Below, piece by piece: positions 1-9,612 of a stretch of DNA of 64,000 bases. Origin of the DNA: Arcobacter sp. CECT 8986. Its GTDB lineage: Bacteria > Campylobacterota > Campylobacteria > Campylobacterales > Arcobacteraceae. The stretch spans positions 36,057 through 100,056 of the forward strand of contig NZ_PDKG01000008.1 in the NCBI RefSeq assembly GCF_004116725.1, written 5' to 3'. Each line of letters starts with the position of its first letter. Position 1 is the stretch's first letter. Below the pieces are notes generated by a model, which saw only the letters and a program-made list of their open reading frames with translations, was not told the origin of the DNA and did not search any database. A program made the position numbers and the translations under genes.

Positions 1-30
1 ACAAAAAGTAGTACAACTACAAAAAAATAG
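1..30 (+). CDS. 3' end of an upstream gene (possibly topA), partial
   Basis: Frame 1 is open from the window edge to a TAG at 28-30 and gives a short Thr/Ser/Lys-rich tail. The next gene starts immediately at 31, so an open frame ending here is what an operon partner would look like. DNA topoisomerase I often ends in a Lys-rich tail, and I recall topA next to bioB in C. jejuni, so topA is a reasonable guess. Nine codons cannot prove it. Confidence 0.3.
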   Translation, partial: TKSSTTTKK

Positions 31-543
31 ATGAAAATAGGAATCTTATCAGATAGTCACACTAGAAGTGACTATACTGAATTAGTAGTTGAGCATCTAA
101 AAGAACAAGGTGCACAATATTTACTACATGCTGGTGACTTATGTATTGAAGATAATTTAAAGATATTACAAAATTCAAAGCTAGTATATGTTAGTGTTTT
201 CGGAAATAATGATAATGCTTTATTTTCATTATCAAACAAATATAAAATTCAAAAAGAACCATATTACTTCAAAATAAAAGATATTAAATTTAAGATGATG
301 CATCTACCTTATTATCTAACATCAGATAGTGATATTGTTATTTTTGGACATACGCATAAGTTTAAATGTAGCTATACAAACAATACTTTGTTTATTAATC
401 CAGGTGAAGTGTGTGCAAGGGAAAAGCCTCTAATAGAGTCTGTCTTGCTTGAAATTAATAAAAATGAGTATATAATTAGTTACTATTTTAAAGATATAAA
501 TGCTAATAATTTTAAGAAAGAAGAGTATAAATATGAGCGATAA
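31..543 (+). CDS. YfcE/MJ0936-type metallophosphoesterase
   Basis: This 170-residue protein is a cytosolic metal-dependent phosphodiesterase. All metal-binding motifs of the calcineurin-like family are visible: D8-x-H10, G35-D36, G58-N59-N60-D61 and G106-H-T-H109. The length is typical of the stand-alone MJ0936/YfcE family. Members hydrolyse phosphodiesters in vitro, but their natural substrate is usually unknown. It starts one base after the preceding stop and its 3' end overlaps bioB by 11 bp, so the two are probably co-translated. Confidence 0.85.
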   Translation: MKIGILSDSHTRSDYTELVVEHLKEQGAQYLLHAGDLCIEDNLKILQNSKLVYVSVFGNNDNALFSLSNKYKIQKEPYYFKIKDIKFKMMHLPYYLTSDSDIVIFGHTHKFKCSYTNNTLFINPGEVCAREKPLIESVLLEINKNEYIISYYFKDINANNFKKEEYKYER

Positions 544-1390
544 TAAGACAATATTTTTATGTGCCATTTGTAATATTGAAAGTGGTACTTGTAATGAAGA
601 TTGTAAATTCTGTACACAAAGTGTAAAGTACAAAGCAGATATTGAAAGATATAAACAAAAAGAGATAGCACAAATAGTTGAAGAAGCTAAAAAAGCAAGA
701 GCAAATCATGCAAATGGATTTTGTTTAGTAACTGCTGGAAAAGGCTTAACTGAAAAAAGATTAAAGTTTGTATGTGAAGCTGCAAGAGCAGTTAAAAAAG
801 AGAATTTAGGTTTAGTTTTAATTGCATGTAATGGAACAGCAACTGTTGAACAACTAGAAACTCTAAAAGAAGCAGGAATTGATGCATATAATCACAACTT
901 AGAGACTGCAAGAGACTTTTATCCAACAATTTGTACAACACATACATGGGATGAAAGATATGAAACATGTAAAAATGTAAAACAAGTAGGTTTAAGACTT
1001 ATTTGTGGAGGAATTTTTGGAATGGGTGAAACGCAAGAGCAAAGAGTTTCAATGCTTGAATCTATTGCATCTTTAGAGCCTATGAATGTACCTTTAAACT
1101 TTTTTCATCCAAATGAAGCTTTACCTTTAGTTGAAAATACTATAAATAGAGAACAAGCTTTTGAACTTATTACATTAGCAAGAAAAATGATACCAAATGC
1201 AAGAAAAATTATGGTTGCAGGTGGTAGAGAATTAATGTTTGGTGATGAAGAGTATAAAATATTTGAAAAAGGTGCAAATGCATTTGTTATTGGAAACTAT
1301 TTAACAACTCAAGGTAAAACACCAAAAGATGATATAGAAGCATTAGAAAAATTAGGATTCTCTATTACAAGAGAATTTGGAAATAAATAA
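533..1390 (+). CDS. bioB: Biotin synthase
   Basis: BioB is the radical SAM enzyme that inserts sulfur into dethiobiotin. The CxxxCxxC motif that binds the [4Fe-4S] cluster is C20, C24 and C27, and the YNHNLET signature follows near residue 120. The open frame extends upstream to 500, but the ATG at 533 (MSDNKT...) has an AAGAAAGAAGAG ribosome binding site just before it and matches the family start, giving 285 residues. The first 11 bp overlap the phosphoesterase gene. No other biotin gene is in the window. The protein is shorter than E. coli BioB, which I recall as usual in Campylobacterota. Confidence 0.93.
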   Translation: MSDNKTIFLCAICNIESGTCNEDCKFCTQSVKYKADIERYKQKEIAQIVEEAKKARANHANGFCLVTAGKGLTEKRLKFVCEAARAVKKENLGLVLIACNGTATVEQLETLKEAGIDAYNHNLETARDFYPTICTTHTWDERYETCKNVKQVGLRLICGGIFGMGETQEQRVSMLESIASLEPMNVPLNFFHPNEALPLVENTINREQAFELITLARKMIPNARKIMVAGGRELMFGDEEYKIFEKGANAFVIGNYLTTQGKTPKDDIEALEKLGFSITREFGNK

Positions 1391-1404
1391 TTTAGGAATA
1401 TTAA

Positions 1405-2571
1405 ATGGGTGATGAAATTTTAATTATTATATCTTTGTCTGTAATTATTTTTACATCGCCATTGTTATCAAAGGCATTAAGAATACCTACAATCCCTATT
1501 GAGATAATGATGGGGTCTTTAGCTGTATATTTTTCATATATACATGAAAATACAATATTTGAGCTAGTTGCTGAACTTGGATTTTTGTATTTGATGTTTT
1601 TGGCTGGGTTGGAAGTGGACTTGCGTAAATTGATGCATGTTCCTTCTACTATTCTAAAAAAAGCATTGGGATATAATGTAATACTTTTTTCTTTATCTGC
1701 TGCAATAACTTTCTATTTTAAATTGGGGAATATTTTTATTGTAACTTTACCTTTAATCTCAATAGGATTATTAGCAGCTCTTAAAAAAGAGTATGGAAAT
1801 ACTGAGTGGATTAGGATGTCTATTGTTGTGGGATTAATAGGTGAGATTGTCTCTATTATTGCTCTTACAACAGTATCAGCCATACTTGAATTTGGTGTAA
1901 CATGGCAATTTTATAAAACAATGTTACTATTCTCAGGATTTATGATTTTAATGGCTATTATTTACAAACTATTTAATAATGTAGTTTGGTGGTATCCAGA
2001 AATAAAAACATATTTAATGCCAACGCAAGACCATCAAGAACAAGATATCAGAGTATCTATGGCAATTTTCTTTGTAATGATTGCTGTGATGATTTATCTA
2101 CAACTAGAAGTTGCCTTTGGTGCATTTATTGCAGGAACATTTATTACAACATTTTTTGAGCATAATAAATCTCTTCCTCATAAATTAGAACACTTTGGTT
2201 TTGGATGGTTAGTGCCAATATTTTTTATATATGTAGGTTCTTCTTTTGAGCTTGAAGAGTTATTTCAAGATGGACTTATCACAACAGCTTTATTGATTGT
2301 ATTAGCAATGATTATTATTAGAGTTGTTGCTTCACTATTATTTATTAAAGAGATGGGTTTAAATAGATTCTTTATGCTTGGATTGTCTCACTCTATGCCA
2401 TTAACACTTTTAATTGCTGTTACGACTTTAGCATATCATAATCATGCAATAGATCAATTTTATTACTATGCATTTATTTTAGCATCAATATTAGAAGTAT
2501 TATTAGTTATGATTTTTATAAGAGTTTTAGTGAGTGTATTAAATATTAAAGATAAAGCAATTACAGATTGA
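1405..2571 (+). CDS. Kef-type (CPA2) cation:proton antiporter
   Basis: This 388-residue protein is hydrophobic throughout and has about 12 predicted membrane segments. The pattern is that of a CPA2 sodium/hydrogen exchanger domain, including the early FLYLMFLAGLEVDL segment that is characteristic of the Kef family. It has no C-terminal TrkA-N/RCK nucleotide-binding domain, so it is a membrane-only version. It would exchange K+ or Na+ for H+ in the inner membrane, but the ion cannot be told from sequence. It starts 14 bp after bioB and runs convergently into the AMIN gene. Confidence 0.8.
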   Translation: MGDEILIIISLSVIIFTSPLLSKALRIPTIPIEIMMGSLAVYFSYIHENTIFELVAELGFLYLMFLAGLEVDLRKLMHVPSTILKKALGYNVILFSLSAAITFYFKLGNIFIVTLPLISIGLLAALKKEYGNTEWIRMSIVVGLIGEIVSIIALTTVSAILEFGVTWQFYKTMLLFSGFMILMAIIYKLFNNVVWWYPEIKTYLMPTQDHQEQDIRVSMAIFFVMIAVMIYLQLEVAFGAFIAGTFITTFFEHNKSLPHKLEHFGFGWLVPIFFIYVGSSFELEELFQDGLITTALLIVLAMIIIRVVASLLFIKEMGLNRFFMLGLSHSMPLTLLIAVTTLAYHNHAIDQFYYYAFILASILEVLLVMIFIRVLVSVLNIKDKAITD

Positions 2572-2600
2572 TTAGGGCAAATATTACATTTGCTCTAATC
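2570..2600. terminator. Bidirectional terminator hairpin
   Basis: A 13-bp inverted repeat (2570-2582 with 2588-2600, one G/T position) has a 5-nt loop and lies between two convergent genes. It contains the stop codon of the AMIN-domain gene. A T-rich or A-rich flank on each side fits termination of both transcripts. Confidence 0.65.
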
Positions 2601-3288
2601 TAAAAATTGTTACATGATTATCTGCGTATGTAACTTCATAATTATCAGGTGTACTTGTAAGTTCTATAACAACTCTAAAGAACTTATCTTTTTGATGATT
2701 TCCAATAGTTATTTTTGTAAAATTAGTTGAGTTTAAATCTTCTCTTTTTGTATAAAAATTCTCTTTAGCATAAAAATCTAAGATGATTTTATTTTGATTA
2801 GGAAGAGTGAATTTTTTAAATACTTTATATTTAGAATAAAGATCAAGTTTTTGATTTGTGTATTCAAGTTTTACAAAAGGTAATATTTGTTTTTCCATAG
2901 ATACATCTGTTCTAGGTTTTACATATATAATCTCTTCTTTTTCTTGTTTTTTTAACTGTTCAACAAGTTGTTTTGTCTCTTTAACAGTTTTTTCTTGAGC
3001 TTTAGTTATAAGAGTTTTTATTTTATCTTCTGTTAAATCAGTCTTAATATTTTTCTTCGCACTTTTAGTATCTTTATTTATACTATCAGGATTTGATTTC
3101 ATTTTATCTTGTATTTCTTGAATATAAAGTTTCTCTTGACCTTCAAATTCATCAGGATAAGAGTCATTTATTTCATTTAATCTTGCTACTTCTTCATTAT
3201 AAGATTGTGTAGGAACAAAAGGATTTTCTCTCGCATAAAGATTTGATGCGATAATCAGTAATGTTATAAATAAAGATATTTTTTTCAT
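2584..3288 (-). CDS. AMIN-domain periplasmic protein
   Basis: This 234-residue protein starts with a signal peptide (MKKISLFITLLIIASNLYA). A long charged Lys/Glu-rich stretch of about 110 residues follows. The C-terminal domain (about 130-234) has the beta-strand pattern of an AMIN domain (RVVIELTSTPDNYEV). AMIN domains usually target proteins to peptidoglycan or to the division site. Its ATG overlaps the stop of the FtsB-like gene by 4 bp, so the two are translationally coupled. C. jejuni has a periplasmic protein at the equivalent place after recA-eno, by memory of that genome. Its exact role is unknown. Confidence 0.7.
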   Translation of the reverse strand: MKKISLFITLLIIASNLYARENPFVPTQSYNEEVARLNEINDSYPDEFEGQEKLYIQEIQDKMKSNPDSINKDTKSAKKNIKTDLTEDKIKTLITKAQEKTVKETKQLVEQLKKQEKEEIIYVKPRTDVSMEKQILPFVKLEYTNQKLDLYSKYKVFKKFTLPNQNKIILDFYAKENFYTKREDLNSTNFTKITIGNHQKDKFFRVVIELTSTPDNYEVTYADNHVTIFRLEQM

Positions 3289-3527
3289 TGTTCTGGCTCC
3301 AAGTTTTTTAATTCAAAATACTCTTTTTGTAAATGGGCATTTTCTTCTTGTAATCTTTTTATTTCATCGATTAAATATACCCTTTTATCTTTTAAAGAGT
3401 TATAAACATCCAATGAATTACTTCCAAACAAAAGTATTGCAACATGATAACTAAGAAATAGTGTAATAGCAATAGATACTACGGCTATTACACTAAATTT
3501 TTTTAGTTCATGAACTTTACGCTTCAT
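3285..3527 (-). CDS. FtsB/DivIC-like septum formation initiator
   Basis: This is an 80-residue bitopic membrane protein. It has a short basic N-terminus, one transmembrane helix at about residues 12-35, and a coiled coil (about 43-73, with a heptad pattern of Leu/Ile/Tyr). This is the architecture of FtsB/DivIC, small proteins that bridge early and late divisome components. It lies 5 bp after eno and overlaps the AMIN gene, consistent with an envelope or division role for the pair. Sequence similarity within this family is weak, so the name rests on architecture and context. Confidence 0.7.
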   Translation of the reverse strand: MKRKVHELKKFSVIAVVSIAITLFLSYHVAILLFGSNSLDVYNSLKDKRVYLIDEIKRLQEENAHLQKEYFELKNLEPEQ

Positions 3528-3532
3528 TTAAA

Positions 3533-4807
3533 TTATTTAGAAAAAGGAGCTTTCCCTAAATATTCAGCATATGCAACTTCTGCACCAATTTCTAGTAATC
3601 TATTATATTTAGCGTTTCTTTCACCTCTTGATGTAGCACCTGTTTTAATTTGACCACAATTTAGTGCAACAGCGAAGTCAGAAATAAATGCATCTTCAGA
3701 TTCACCTGATCTGTGAGACATAACGCAGTTATAGTTATTTCTTTGTGCAAGTCTTACAGTTAACATAGTTTCACTAACACTTCCGATTTGGTTTGGTTTA
3801 ATTAAAACTGCATTTGCGATTTTTTTAGAGATACCTTCTGCAACAATTGATGCATTTGTAACAAATAAATCATCACCAACAAGTTGAGTTTTATTACCAA
3901 GTTTTTCAGTTAGGATTTTCCATCCATCCCAATCATCTTCACTTAATCCATCTTCAATTGAAACAATAGGGTATTTAGAACAAAGGTTTTCATAATATGC
4001 AACCATCTCTTCAGAAGTTAACTCTTTGTTTTCTGATTTTAATACATATTTACCTTCATCATTTACAAGCTCAGAAGCAGCAACGTCTAATGCGATTGCA
4101 ATTTCATCACCTGGTTTATATCCAGCTTTCTCTATTGCTTTAATGATAACTTGGATTGGTTCTTCATTTGATTTTAAATTTGGAGCAAATCCACCTTCAT
4201 CACCAACTGCTGTACTTTCACCCATTTCATTAATGATTTTTTTAAGGTTTTGGTAAACTTCACAAGTAGCTCTTAATCCATCATTGAAGTTTTCAAATCC
4301 TACTGGCATAATCATATATTCTTGGAAATCAACAGAGTTATTTGCATGCTCTCCACCATTGATAATATTGAACATTGGTACAGGCATAGTCATAGCATTT
4401 GCTCCACCTAAATATCTATAAAGTGGAATTTGTAAAGAAGCTGCTGCTGCTCTTGCAGTTGCCATTGATACACCTAGTACTGCATTTGCACCAAGTTTAG
4501 AGTAATTACTTGTTCCATCAATATCTTTCATAGTTGCATCAACTTCTGCTTGATTGTATGGACTTAAACCAATTAACTCATCTGCAATTAATGTATTAAC
4601 ATTTTCAATTGCTTTTAAAACACCTTTACCTAAAAATCTGTCATCACCATCTCTTAGTTCTAACGCTTCTCTTTTTCCTGTACTAGCACCACTTGGAACA
4701 ATCGCAGATTGTTTTGTTCCATCACTTAAGATTACTGTTGCTCTTACAGTTGGATTACCTCTTGAATCTAAAACTTCGTCAGCGTAAACGTTGTCAATAT
4801 ATACCAC
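3533..4807 (-). CDS. eno: Enolase
   Basis: Enolase (424 residues, full length) interconverts 2-phosphoglycerate and phosphoenolpyruvate. Recognisable motifs are the N-terminal [23 protein letters not shown], the metal site in [14 protein letters not shown] and the SHRSGESED loop near the C-terminus. The start is a GTG at 4807 with an AGGAG ribosome binding site seven bases upstream. It lies downstream of recA, separated by a hairpin and its own -10 element, and upstream of the FtsB-like gene. Confidence 0.97.
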   Translation of the reverse strand: MVYIDNVYADEVLDSRGNPTVRATVILSDGTKQSAIVPSGASTGKREALELRDGDDRFLGKGVLKAIENVNTLIADELIGLSPYNQAEVDATMKDIDGTSNYSKLGANAVLGVSMATARAAAASLQIPLYRYLGGANAMTMPVPMFNIINGGEHANNSVDFQEYMIMPVGFENFNDGLRATCEVYQNLKKIINEMGESTAVGDEGGFAPNLKSNEEPIQVIIKAIEKAGYKPGDEIAIALDVAASELVNDEGKYVLKSENKELTSEEMVAYYENLCSKYPIVSIEDGLSEDDWDGWKILTEKLGNKTQLVGDDLFVTNASIVAEGISKKIANAVLIKPNQIGSVSETMLTVRLAQRNNYNCVMSHRSGESEDAFISDFAVALNCGQIKTGATSRGERNAKYNRLLEIGAEVAYAEYLGKAPFSK

Positions 4808-4841
4808 TGTGTCTCCTAATTAAGTTACAAAAATTTTAGAT

Positions 4842-4847
4842 ATTATA
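4842..4847 (-). promoter_or_regulatory. eno: -10 element of the eno promoter
   Basis: On the minus strand there is a perfect TATAAT, about 35 bp upstream of the enolase GTG, preceded by a run of T residues. Campylobacterota vegetative promoters often have a clear -10 and a T-rich upstream region instead of a -35 box, which fits. Confidence 0.55.
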
Positions 4848-4906
4848 TAAAAAAATTGATTGATAATTGCTTTGATAAGCCAAATTGTAGTTTTAATTTT
4901 AAGAAG

Positions 4907-4941
4907 AAATATCAAAAAAGTATATTACCTTTTTGATATTT
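4907..4941 (-). terminator. Hairpin after recA
   Basis: A perfect 12-bp inverted repeat (4907-4918 with 4930-4941, AAATATCAAAAA arms) lies 17 bp past the recA stop. The downstream U tract is poor, so this may be a partial terminator or a processing/stability hairpin between recA and eno. Confidence 0.5.
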
Positions 4942-4958
4942 TAAGTAGAAAAGTTGAA

Positions 4959-5993
4959 TTAATCTTCTTCAGATTCTTCAACTTCTCCTTTGATGATTTC
5001 ATCATCTATTCCCATTGCTTGAAGAATTTTTCCTTCAATTTCATTTGCAATTTCTGGGTTGTCTTTTAAGAATTGTTTAGAGTTCTCTTTTCCTTGACCT
5101 ATTTTTGAATCACCATAGCTAAACCATGCTCCAGCTTTATCAACAATATCAAGTTTTACACCATAGTCAATAAGTTCTCCCATTTTAGAGATACCTTCTC
5201 CAAACATTACATCAAACTCTGCTTGTTTAAATGGAGGCGCAACTTTATTTTTAACTACTTTTACTTTAACTCTATTTCCAATACTCTCTTCTGCTTGTTT
5301 TAATGTTGCTATTCTTCTAATATCAAGTCTTACAGATGAGTAGAATTTAAGTGCATTTCCACCAGTTGTTGTTTCTGGGCTTCCATATCCTGTCATACCA
5401 ATTTTCATTCTAATTTGGTTAATGAAAATTACAGTAGTACCCATTTTATTCATAATACTTGTGATTTTTCTAAGAGCTTTACTCATAAGTCTTGCTTGAA
5501 CACCAACTTGTTGGTCATCCATATCTCCATCAATCTCAACTTTTGGAGTAAGTGCTGCAACTGAGTCAACTACAACTAAATTAACTGCACCACTTCTAAC
5601 TACAGTTTCAAGAATTTCAAGAGCTTGTTCACCATAATCTGGTTGAGAAACAAGTAAATTATCAATATCAACACCTAAATTTCTAGCATAGATAGTATCT
5701 AAAGCGTGTTCTGCATCAATAAACGCACAAACTCCACCAGCTTTTTGGCATTCTGCAATAGCATGAAGAGTTAGAGTTGTTTTACCAGAACTTTCAGGTC
5801 CGTAAATCTCAATCACTCTACCTTTAGGAAGTCCACCAACACCTAAAGCTAAATCAAGTCCTAAAGAACCTGTTGAAATTGCTTCTGTTGGAATAACTTC
5901 TTTATCTCCAAGTCTGATAAGAGTCCCTTTTCCAAAGGCTTTATCAATTTGTTTTATTGCTAAATCAAGTGATTTTCTTTGATTCTCATCCAT
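4959..5993 (-). CDS. recA: Recombinase RecA
   Basis: RecA (344 residues, full length) forms filaments on single-stranded DNA for homologous recombination and SOS induction. The Walker A motif GPESSGKT is at residues 65-72. The MAW region and the [20 protein letters not shown] loop 2 region are intact, and the tail is acidic ([13 protein letters not shown]). The start at 5993 has a TTAGGAAAAG ribosome binding site. The gene sits 63 bp after the end of the glycan block on the same strand and is followed by eno. I saw no clear SOS box upstream. Confidence 0.97.
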   Translation of the reverse strand: MDENQRKSLDLAIKQIDKAFGKGTLIRLGDKEVIPTEAISTGSLGLDLALGVGGLPKGRVIEIYGPESSGKTTLTLHAIAECQKAGGVCAFIDAEHALDTIYARNLGVDIDNLLVSQPDYGEQALEILETVVRSGAVNLVVVDSVAALTPKVEIDGDMDDQQVGVQARLMSKALRKITSIMNKMGTTVIFINQIRMKIGMTGYGSPETTTGGNALKFYSSVRLDIRRIATLKQAEESIGNRVKVKVVKNKVAPPFKQAEFDVMFGEGISKMGELIDYGVKLDIVDKAGAWFSYGDSKIGQGKENSKQFLKDNPEIANEIEGKILQAMGIDDEIIKGEVEESEED

Positions 5994-6056
5994 TTCTTTT
6001 CCTAATTTTTTGGTTTATTTTATATTATTTGGGAATTTTAGCAAAAAAAATATAAA

Positions 6057-6785
6057 TTATATATTTTTATTGCAAATTGTAATATTTTTTATATCAATTT
6101 GTGCTTGTTCATATGTTTCAATAGTACCAATATCTTTATGATAAAAATTATTTAAATAAGTATTAATCTTTCCTAAATAGTTTGGTATAACATCTAATGA
6201 AAAATCAAAATTATCTTTTTTATTTTTTTCTAGAAAATTCAAAATTGATTTATTACAAATATATACTGCTCCATTTGCTAAATTTGATGGAGGATTTTTC
6301 ACTTTTTCATGAAATTTTACGACAATATTATTTTCGTCAAGTTCCACAATACCACAAGATTGAGGTGTGTCAGTTTCAAAAAGCATCATTGTAATATCAC
6401 AAAAATCCTTTTTTATTTCATGTGCCATAAAAAAATCTTTAAAATTGCAAAAACATAAATTATCTGCATGAATAAGTAAAAATGAATCTACATCATCAAG
6501 ATATTTTTTATTATTAAGTAGTGTTCCTGCTGTATTTAAAAGTTCTTTTTCATAAACTAAAGTAACCTTGTCTTTATATTTTGAATTTTCTACAAAATCT
6601 TCAACTTGTTTATTAAAATAGTGAGTATTAATTATAAACTCTTCAACTCCAGCATCTGTTAAATTTTCAAGCCAATATTGAAGTAGAGGTTTATTATTTA
6701 TAGTAACTAAACATTTTGGAACATTATTAGTAATTGGTCTTAGTCTTGTTCCTAATCCTGCTGCAAGTAGTAGTGCTTTTTTCAT
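6057..6785 (-). CDS. Sugar-1-phosphate nucleotidyltransferase (HddC-like)
   Basis: This 242-residue NTP-transferase has the N-terminal LLLAAGLGTRLRP signature (residues 5-17), PKCL at about 24-27, the GTAGTLL segment, and an HADN metal-binding region in place of the more usual NGD. The length suits a monofunctional sugar-1-P guanylyl- or uridylyltransferase such as HddC. It is the last gene of the glycan block and abuts the HldE-like gene with no spacer, so it probably activates the heptose-like sugar made there. The nucleotide and sugar cannot be read from sequence. Confidence 0.75.
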   Translation of the reverse strand: MKKALLLAAGLGTRLRPITNNVPKCLVTINNKPLLQYWLENLTDAGVEEFIINTHYFNKQVEDFVENSKYKDKVTLVYEKELLNTAGTLLNNKKYLDDVDSFLLIHADNLCFCNFKDFFMAHEIKKDFCDITMMLFETDTPQSCGIVELDENNIVVKFHEKVKNPPSNLANGAVYICNKSILNFLEKNKKDNFDFSLDVIPNYLGKINTYLNNFYHKDIGTIETYEQAQIDIKNITICNKNI

Positions 6786-8213
6786 TTAAAAAGTTAACTC
6801 CTTTAATACTTCATCTTTTTTTATAGGAATATTTCCTACTCTACTAACTTGAATTGCTGCTGCTAAAGAACCAAGATAAGCACTTTCCCAAATTGAAGCA
6901 CCAACTGTTTTTGCCATTGAAGCACAAGTAATTAATGAATCTCCTGCTCCACTTACATCTTTAGCATTTTGATTTAACGCTACAATATTATCAGTAAGAA
7001 GTTCATCTTTTAAAGAATTATAAATCATAATTCCTTCACTTCCTAATGTAGTAAAAATATATTTAGGGTTTGATTTTTTTCTAAGCTCTTTTGATAATAT
7101 AACTAATCCAGATTCAAAATCATTTAAAGATAATCTTATCTCTCTTTCTGTTGGAGTTACAATATCCATATTTTTAAATTTTGATATGTCTCCCACTTGA
7201 GAAGAACTTTGAGAATCTGCAACAGTTGCAATAGAATTTTTTAAAGCAAATTGTGAGATTTTATCAATCAAAGGTTTAGTTAATACTCCATATGAAAAAT
7301 CAGAAAAAATTATCAAATCACAATGTTTGAAACTTTGTTCTATTTTTTTTATTATTTTAGATTCTAAATCTTTTGAGATATTATGTTGTTTTAGGTGATT
7401 AACTCTTAGTAATGTTTTATTTTGTGCTCTAAATCTTTGCTTTAAAGTAGTAGGTCTTGTATTGTCTTTATAAATAAAAGTATTAATATTTAATTCTTTC
7501 AAGTAGGATTTAGTAAATTTAAAATTTTCATCATCTCCTAAAACAGAAACATAAGATACATTTGCACCTAATGTTTTAGCATGACTTGCAACAATTGCAG
7601 CTCCACCAATAAATTTTTTATTTGATAATGGTGTTACAACTATTGTAGGATCTTCTTGGCTCATACCTATAGGATCGCAAGTAATATATTCATCAATTAT
7701 CGTATCTCCAATTACTAAAACATTTAGATTAGAAAAATTGTTTACATGATTTCTTAGAGTTTCTGCTTTTATTTTATGTCTATTAATATATTCAGATGCA
7801 TGTGTTATAAATGAATTATTTATCTCAAAATCTTTTTGTAGTAGATTTAAAGAAGAAAATCCTATTTCTCCTGATGTAAAAAGAAGTTTCCCTCCATAAC
7901 TTTTTAGAATTTCTATTTCAGGATTTTGCATATTTTCATGCTCTTTCCCTTTTACAATAATCTCAGGTTTTTCTCTTTTTATATACTCTAAAACATTTTC
8001 AGATAATAAAAAAGCTTCATCAACATAACTTGTTGCTTTTATTGATTCTAATCTAATTTGTTCATTTAAAAGATTTGCTCTTTTATCAATTGAATCACTA
8101 TTTACACCAACTATAAGGTAATCAGAACTCTCTTTTGCAAATTTAAGAAGTCTTAAATGACCTGGGTGTAGAATATTAAAGTTACCGTATACAAAAGCTT
8201 TTCTTTTTTTCAT
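6786..8213 (-). CDS. Bifunctional HldE-like protein with inverted domain order
   Basis: This 475-residue protein has an N-terminal cytidylyltransferase-like domain (GNFNILHPGHL, HxGH at residues 16-19). A C-terminal PfkB/ribokinase-type domain begins near residue 164 (VLVIGDTIIDEY) and ends with the catalytic GAGDS motif near residue 420. E. coli HldE, which phosphorylates and adenylylates heptose, has the kinase first and the transferase second, so the order here is reversed. Together with the GmhA-like isomerase at 20968 it suggests a heptose or heptose-like nucleotide sugar. No GmhB phosphatase is in the window. It lies between a radical SAM gene and the nucleotidyltransferase. Confidence 0.8.
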   Translation of the reverse strand: MKKRKAFVYGNFNILHPGHLRLLKFAKESSDYLIVGVNSDSIDKRANLLNEQIRLESIKATSYVDEAFLLSENVLEYIKREKPEIIVKGKEHENMQNPEIEILKSYGGKLLFTSGEIGFSSLNLLQKDFEINNSFITHASEYINRHKIKAETLRNHVNNFSNLNVLVIGDTIIDEYITCDPIGMSQEDPTIVVTPLSNKKFIGGAAIVASHAKTLGANVSYVSVLGDDENFKFTKSYLKELNINTFIYKDNTRPTTLKQRFRAQNKTLLRVNHLKQHNISKDLESKIIKKIEQSFKHCDLIIFSDFSYGVLTKPLIDKISQFALKNSIATVADSQSSSQVGDISKFKNMDIVTPTEREIRLSLNDFESGLVILSKELRKKSNPKYIFTTLGSEGIMIYNSLKDELLTDNIVALNQNAKDVSGAGDSLITCASMAKTVGASIWESAYLGSLAAAIQVSRVGNIPIKKDEVLKELTF

Positions 8214-8222
8214 TTTTTTTCT

Positions 8223-9341
8223 TTATATAAAATTTAAATGATTAGGTGGAGTTCCTGATGGTTTTTCAAGTTTAATTTCACCTTTTTTATATCCGTCTAA
8301 AAACTCATTTACTTTATGTTGTAAACATAATGACCCACACATTGTTTGCGCATCAAAATTAGGTGAAGCTAAGTGATTCATTATTTCCCAATATTTGTCA
8401 CTATTAACAATATCTTTAAATCGTTGTTGTGTAATATTTCCCATATGAAATCTACTATATCTTTCATTGAAAAGCATACCACAAGGTGCAATCAATCCTG
8501 ACCCAGAAATTTGTATTTGAAATGGAGGACCATAACATCTTTGGTAACTTCTTTTTCCTTCAGCATTTATTTTAGACCATTTTACTGAAACTTGATATTC
8601 TTCATCACTATATGATTCAGCTTCTTCTAAAATATGAGTAAGTTCAGAATATTTCGAATAATCAACTCCCAGTTTTCCATCTTCACTATCACTTGTATGT
8701 TTTACAACTAGGTAATCAGGACGAATTTCCTTACCAATTTTAGCAAGAGGAATAACTTGATCTGCATCTTCTGGCATTAATACCATTTGCATACCAATAG
8801 TAACATCAAGATTATTTTTCTTTTTTATTTCAACCATATCTTTTATATTCTGTATAACTTGATGAAAATGGCTCTCTTTAACTCCCATAATTTCTGCATA
8901 TCTTTTTGGTTCTCCTGCAGATATATTAACTCTTAAATATGTTAAGTGAGGAAGAATTCTTTCCAATGCTTCGTATCTTGTATTATATCCATGTGTTGCT
9001 GCTGCCATTGATATTCCAAGCTTAGAACCTTTTATTATTGTATGCTCGTATAAAGGAGATAAAGTACTTTCACCATCACTAACTAAAGATATTGCTTTTA
9101 CTCCCATCTCTGAACAATCCTCTAAAAAAGCATCAATGTGCTCTTTTTTGATGTCAAATCTATCATTCTCTTGAAGTCTTGCATAACAAAAATGGCAACC
9201 ATAATTACATGCTCTAGTTAATGCCATATCTATCGTAATAGGAGCAATTCTTTCTCCCTTTTCCCATTGTTTAATTCTATCTTGATGCCAATATATTTTT
9301 GTAGCATCTAAGATATATTTATTTTCTTTTTTTGTTTTCAT
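8223..9341 (-). CDS. Radical SAM/SPASM-type protein
   Basis: This 372-residue protein carries the radical SAM cluster motif C45-x3-C49-x2-C52. A C-terminal cysteine-rich region (CYGPPFQ, APCGMLF, MCGSLCLQH) looks like a SPASM or twitch extension that would hold auxiliary Fe-S clusters. SPASM proteins modify peptides, sugars or other small molecules by radical chemistry. The surrounding genes point to a sugar or glycan substrate. It resembles the radical SAM gene at 11944 in length and in the Cys layout, including an MVLMPEDADQ-type segment (there IILLPENKDE). The start overlaps the 104-codon frame by 23 bp. Confidence 0.75.
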   Translation of the reverse strand: MKTKKENKYILDATKIYWHQDRIKQWEKGERIAPITIDMALTRACNYGCHFCYARLQENDRFDIKKEHIDAFLEDCSEMGVKAISLVSDGESTLSPLYEHTIIKGSKLGISMAAATHGYNTRYEALERILPHLTYLRVNISAGEPKRYAEIMGVKESHFHQVIQNIKDMVEIKKKNNLDVTIGMQMVLMPEDADQVIPLAKIGKEIRPDYLVVKHTSDSEDGKLGVDYSKYSELTHILEEAESYSDEEYQVSVKWSKINAEGKRSYQRCYGPPFQIQISGSGLIAPCGMLFNERYSRFHMGNITQQRFKDIVNSDKYWEIMNHLASPNFDAQTMCGSLCLQHKVNEFLDGYKKGEIKLEKPSGTPPNHLNFI

Positions 9342-9612
9342 CTGCTCTATCTTTTAAAAGTACTATAATCGGAAAATTTCCTAACTGTTCTCTTATATAT
9401 GATTCATAAGATACTAAATAATCATAAACTTCATTTTTATTCATAAAAAGGTTTACTTCAATTGCTTGATTATTAACCTTGATTACTTCAAGTTTATCAT
9501 CAAATTTTTTGCTTAATAGTTTTACTTGATTTAATTGTTCTTCATTTGAAATTTTTTTCCACTCAATTAATGAAGGAGATTCATATCTTTTATAATTATT
9601 TACATCTAACAT
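9319..9612 (-). CDS. Small protein after the split transketolase, unknown
   Basis: The open frame begins at 9633, but the ATG at 9612 (MLDVNNYKRYES...) has AAAGGA seven bases upstream and is the better start, giving 97 residues. That start overlaps the short transketolase C-half by 17 bp, and the end overlaps the radical SAM gene by 23 bp, so it is embedded in the operon. I do not recognise the family. The composition is soluble and charged (Lys/Glu/Asn), with no membrane segment or metal motif. It could supply the part missing from the truncated transketolase subunit, but nothing in the sequence shows this. Confidence 0.6.
   Translation of the reverse strand: MLDVNNYKRYESPSLIEWKKISNEEQLNQVKLLSKKFDDKLEVIKVNNQAIEVNLFMNKNEVYDYLVSYESYIREQLGNFPIIVLLKDRADENKKRK

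Noticed and set aside
5994..6056. SOS box or clear promoter upstream of recA
   Set aside because: The 63-bp gap is AT-rich with TATAAA-like text, but no convincing -35/-10 pair or LexA-type palindrome is visible.
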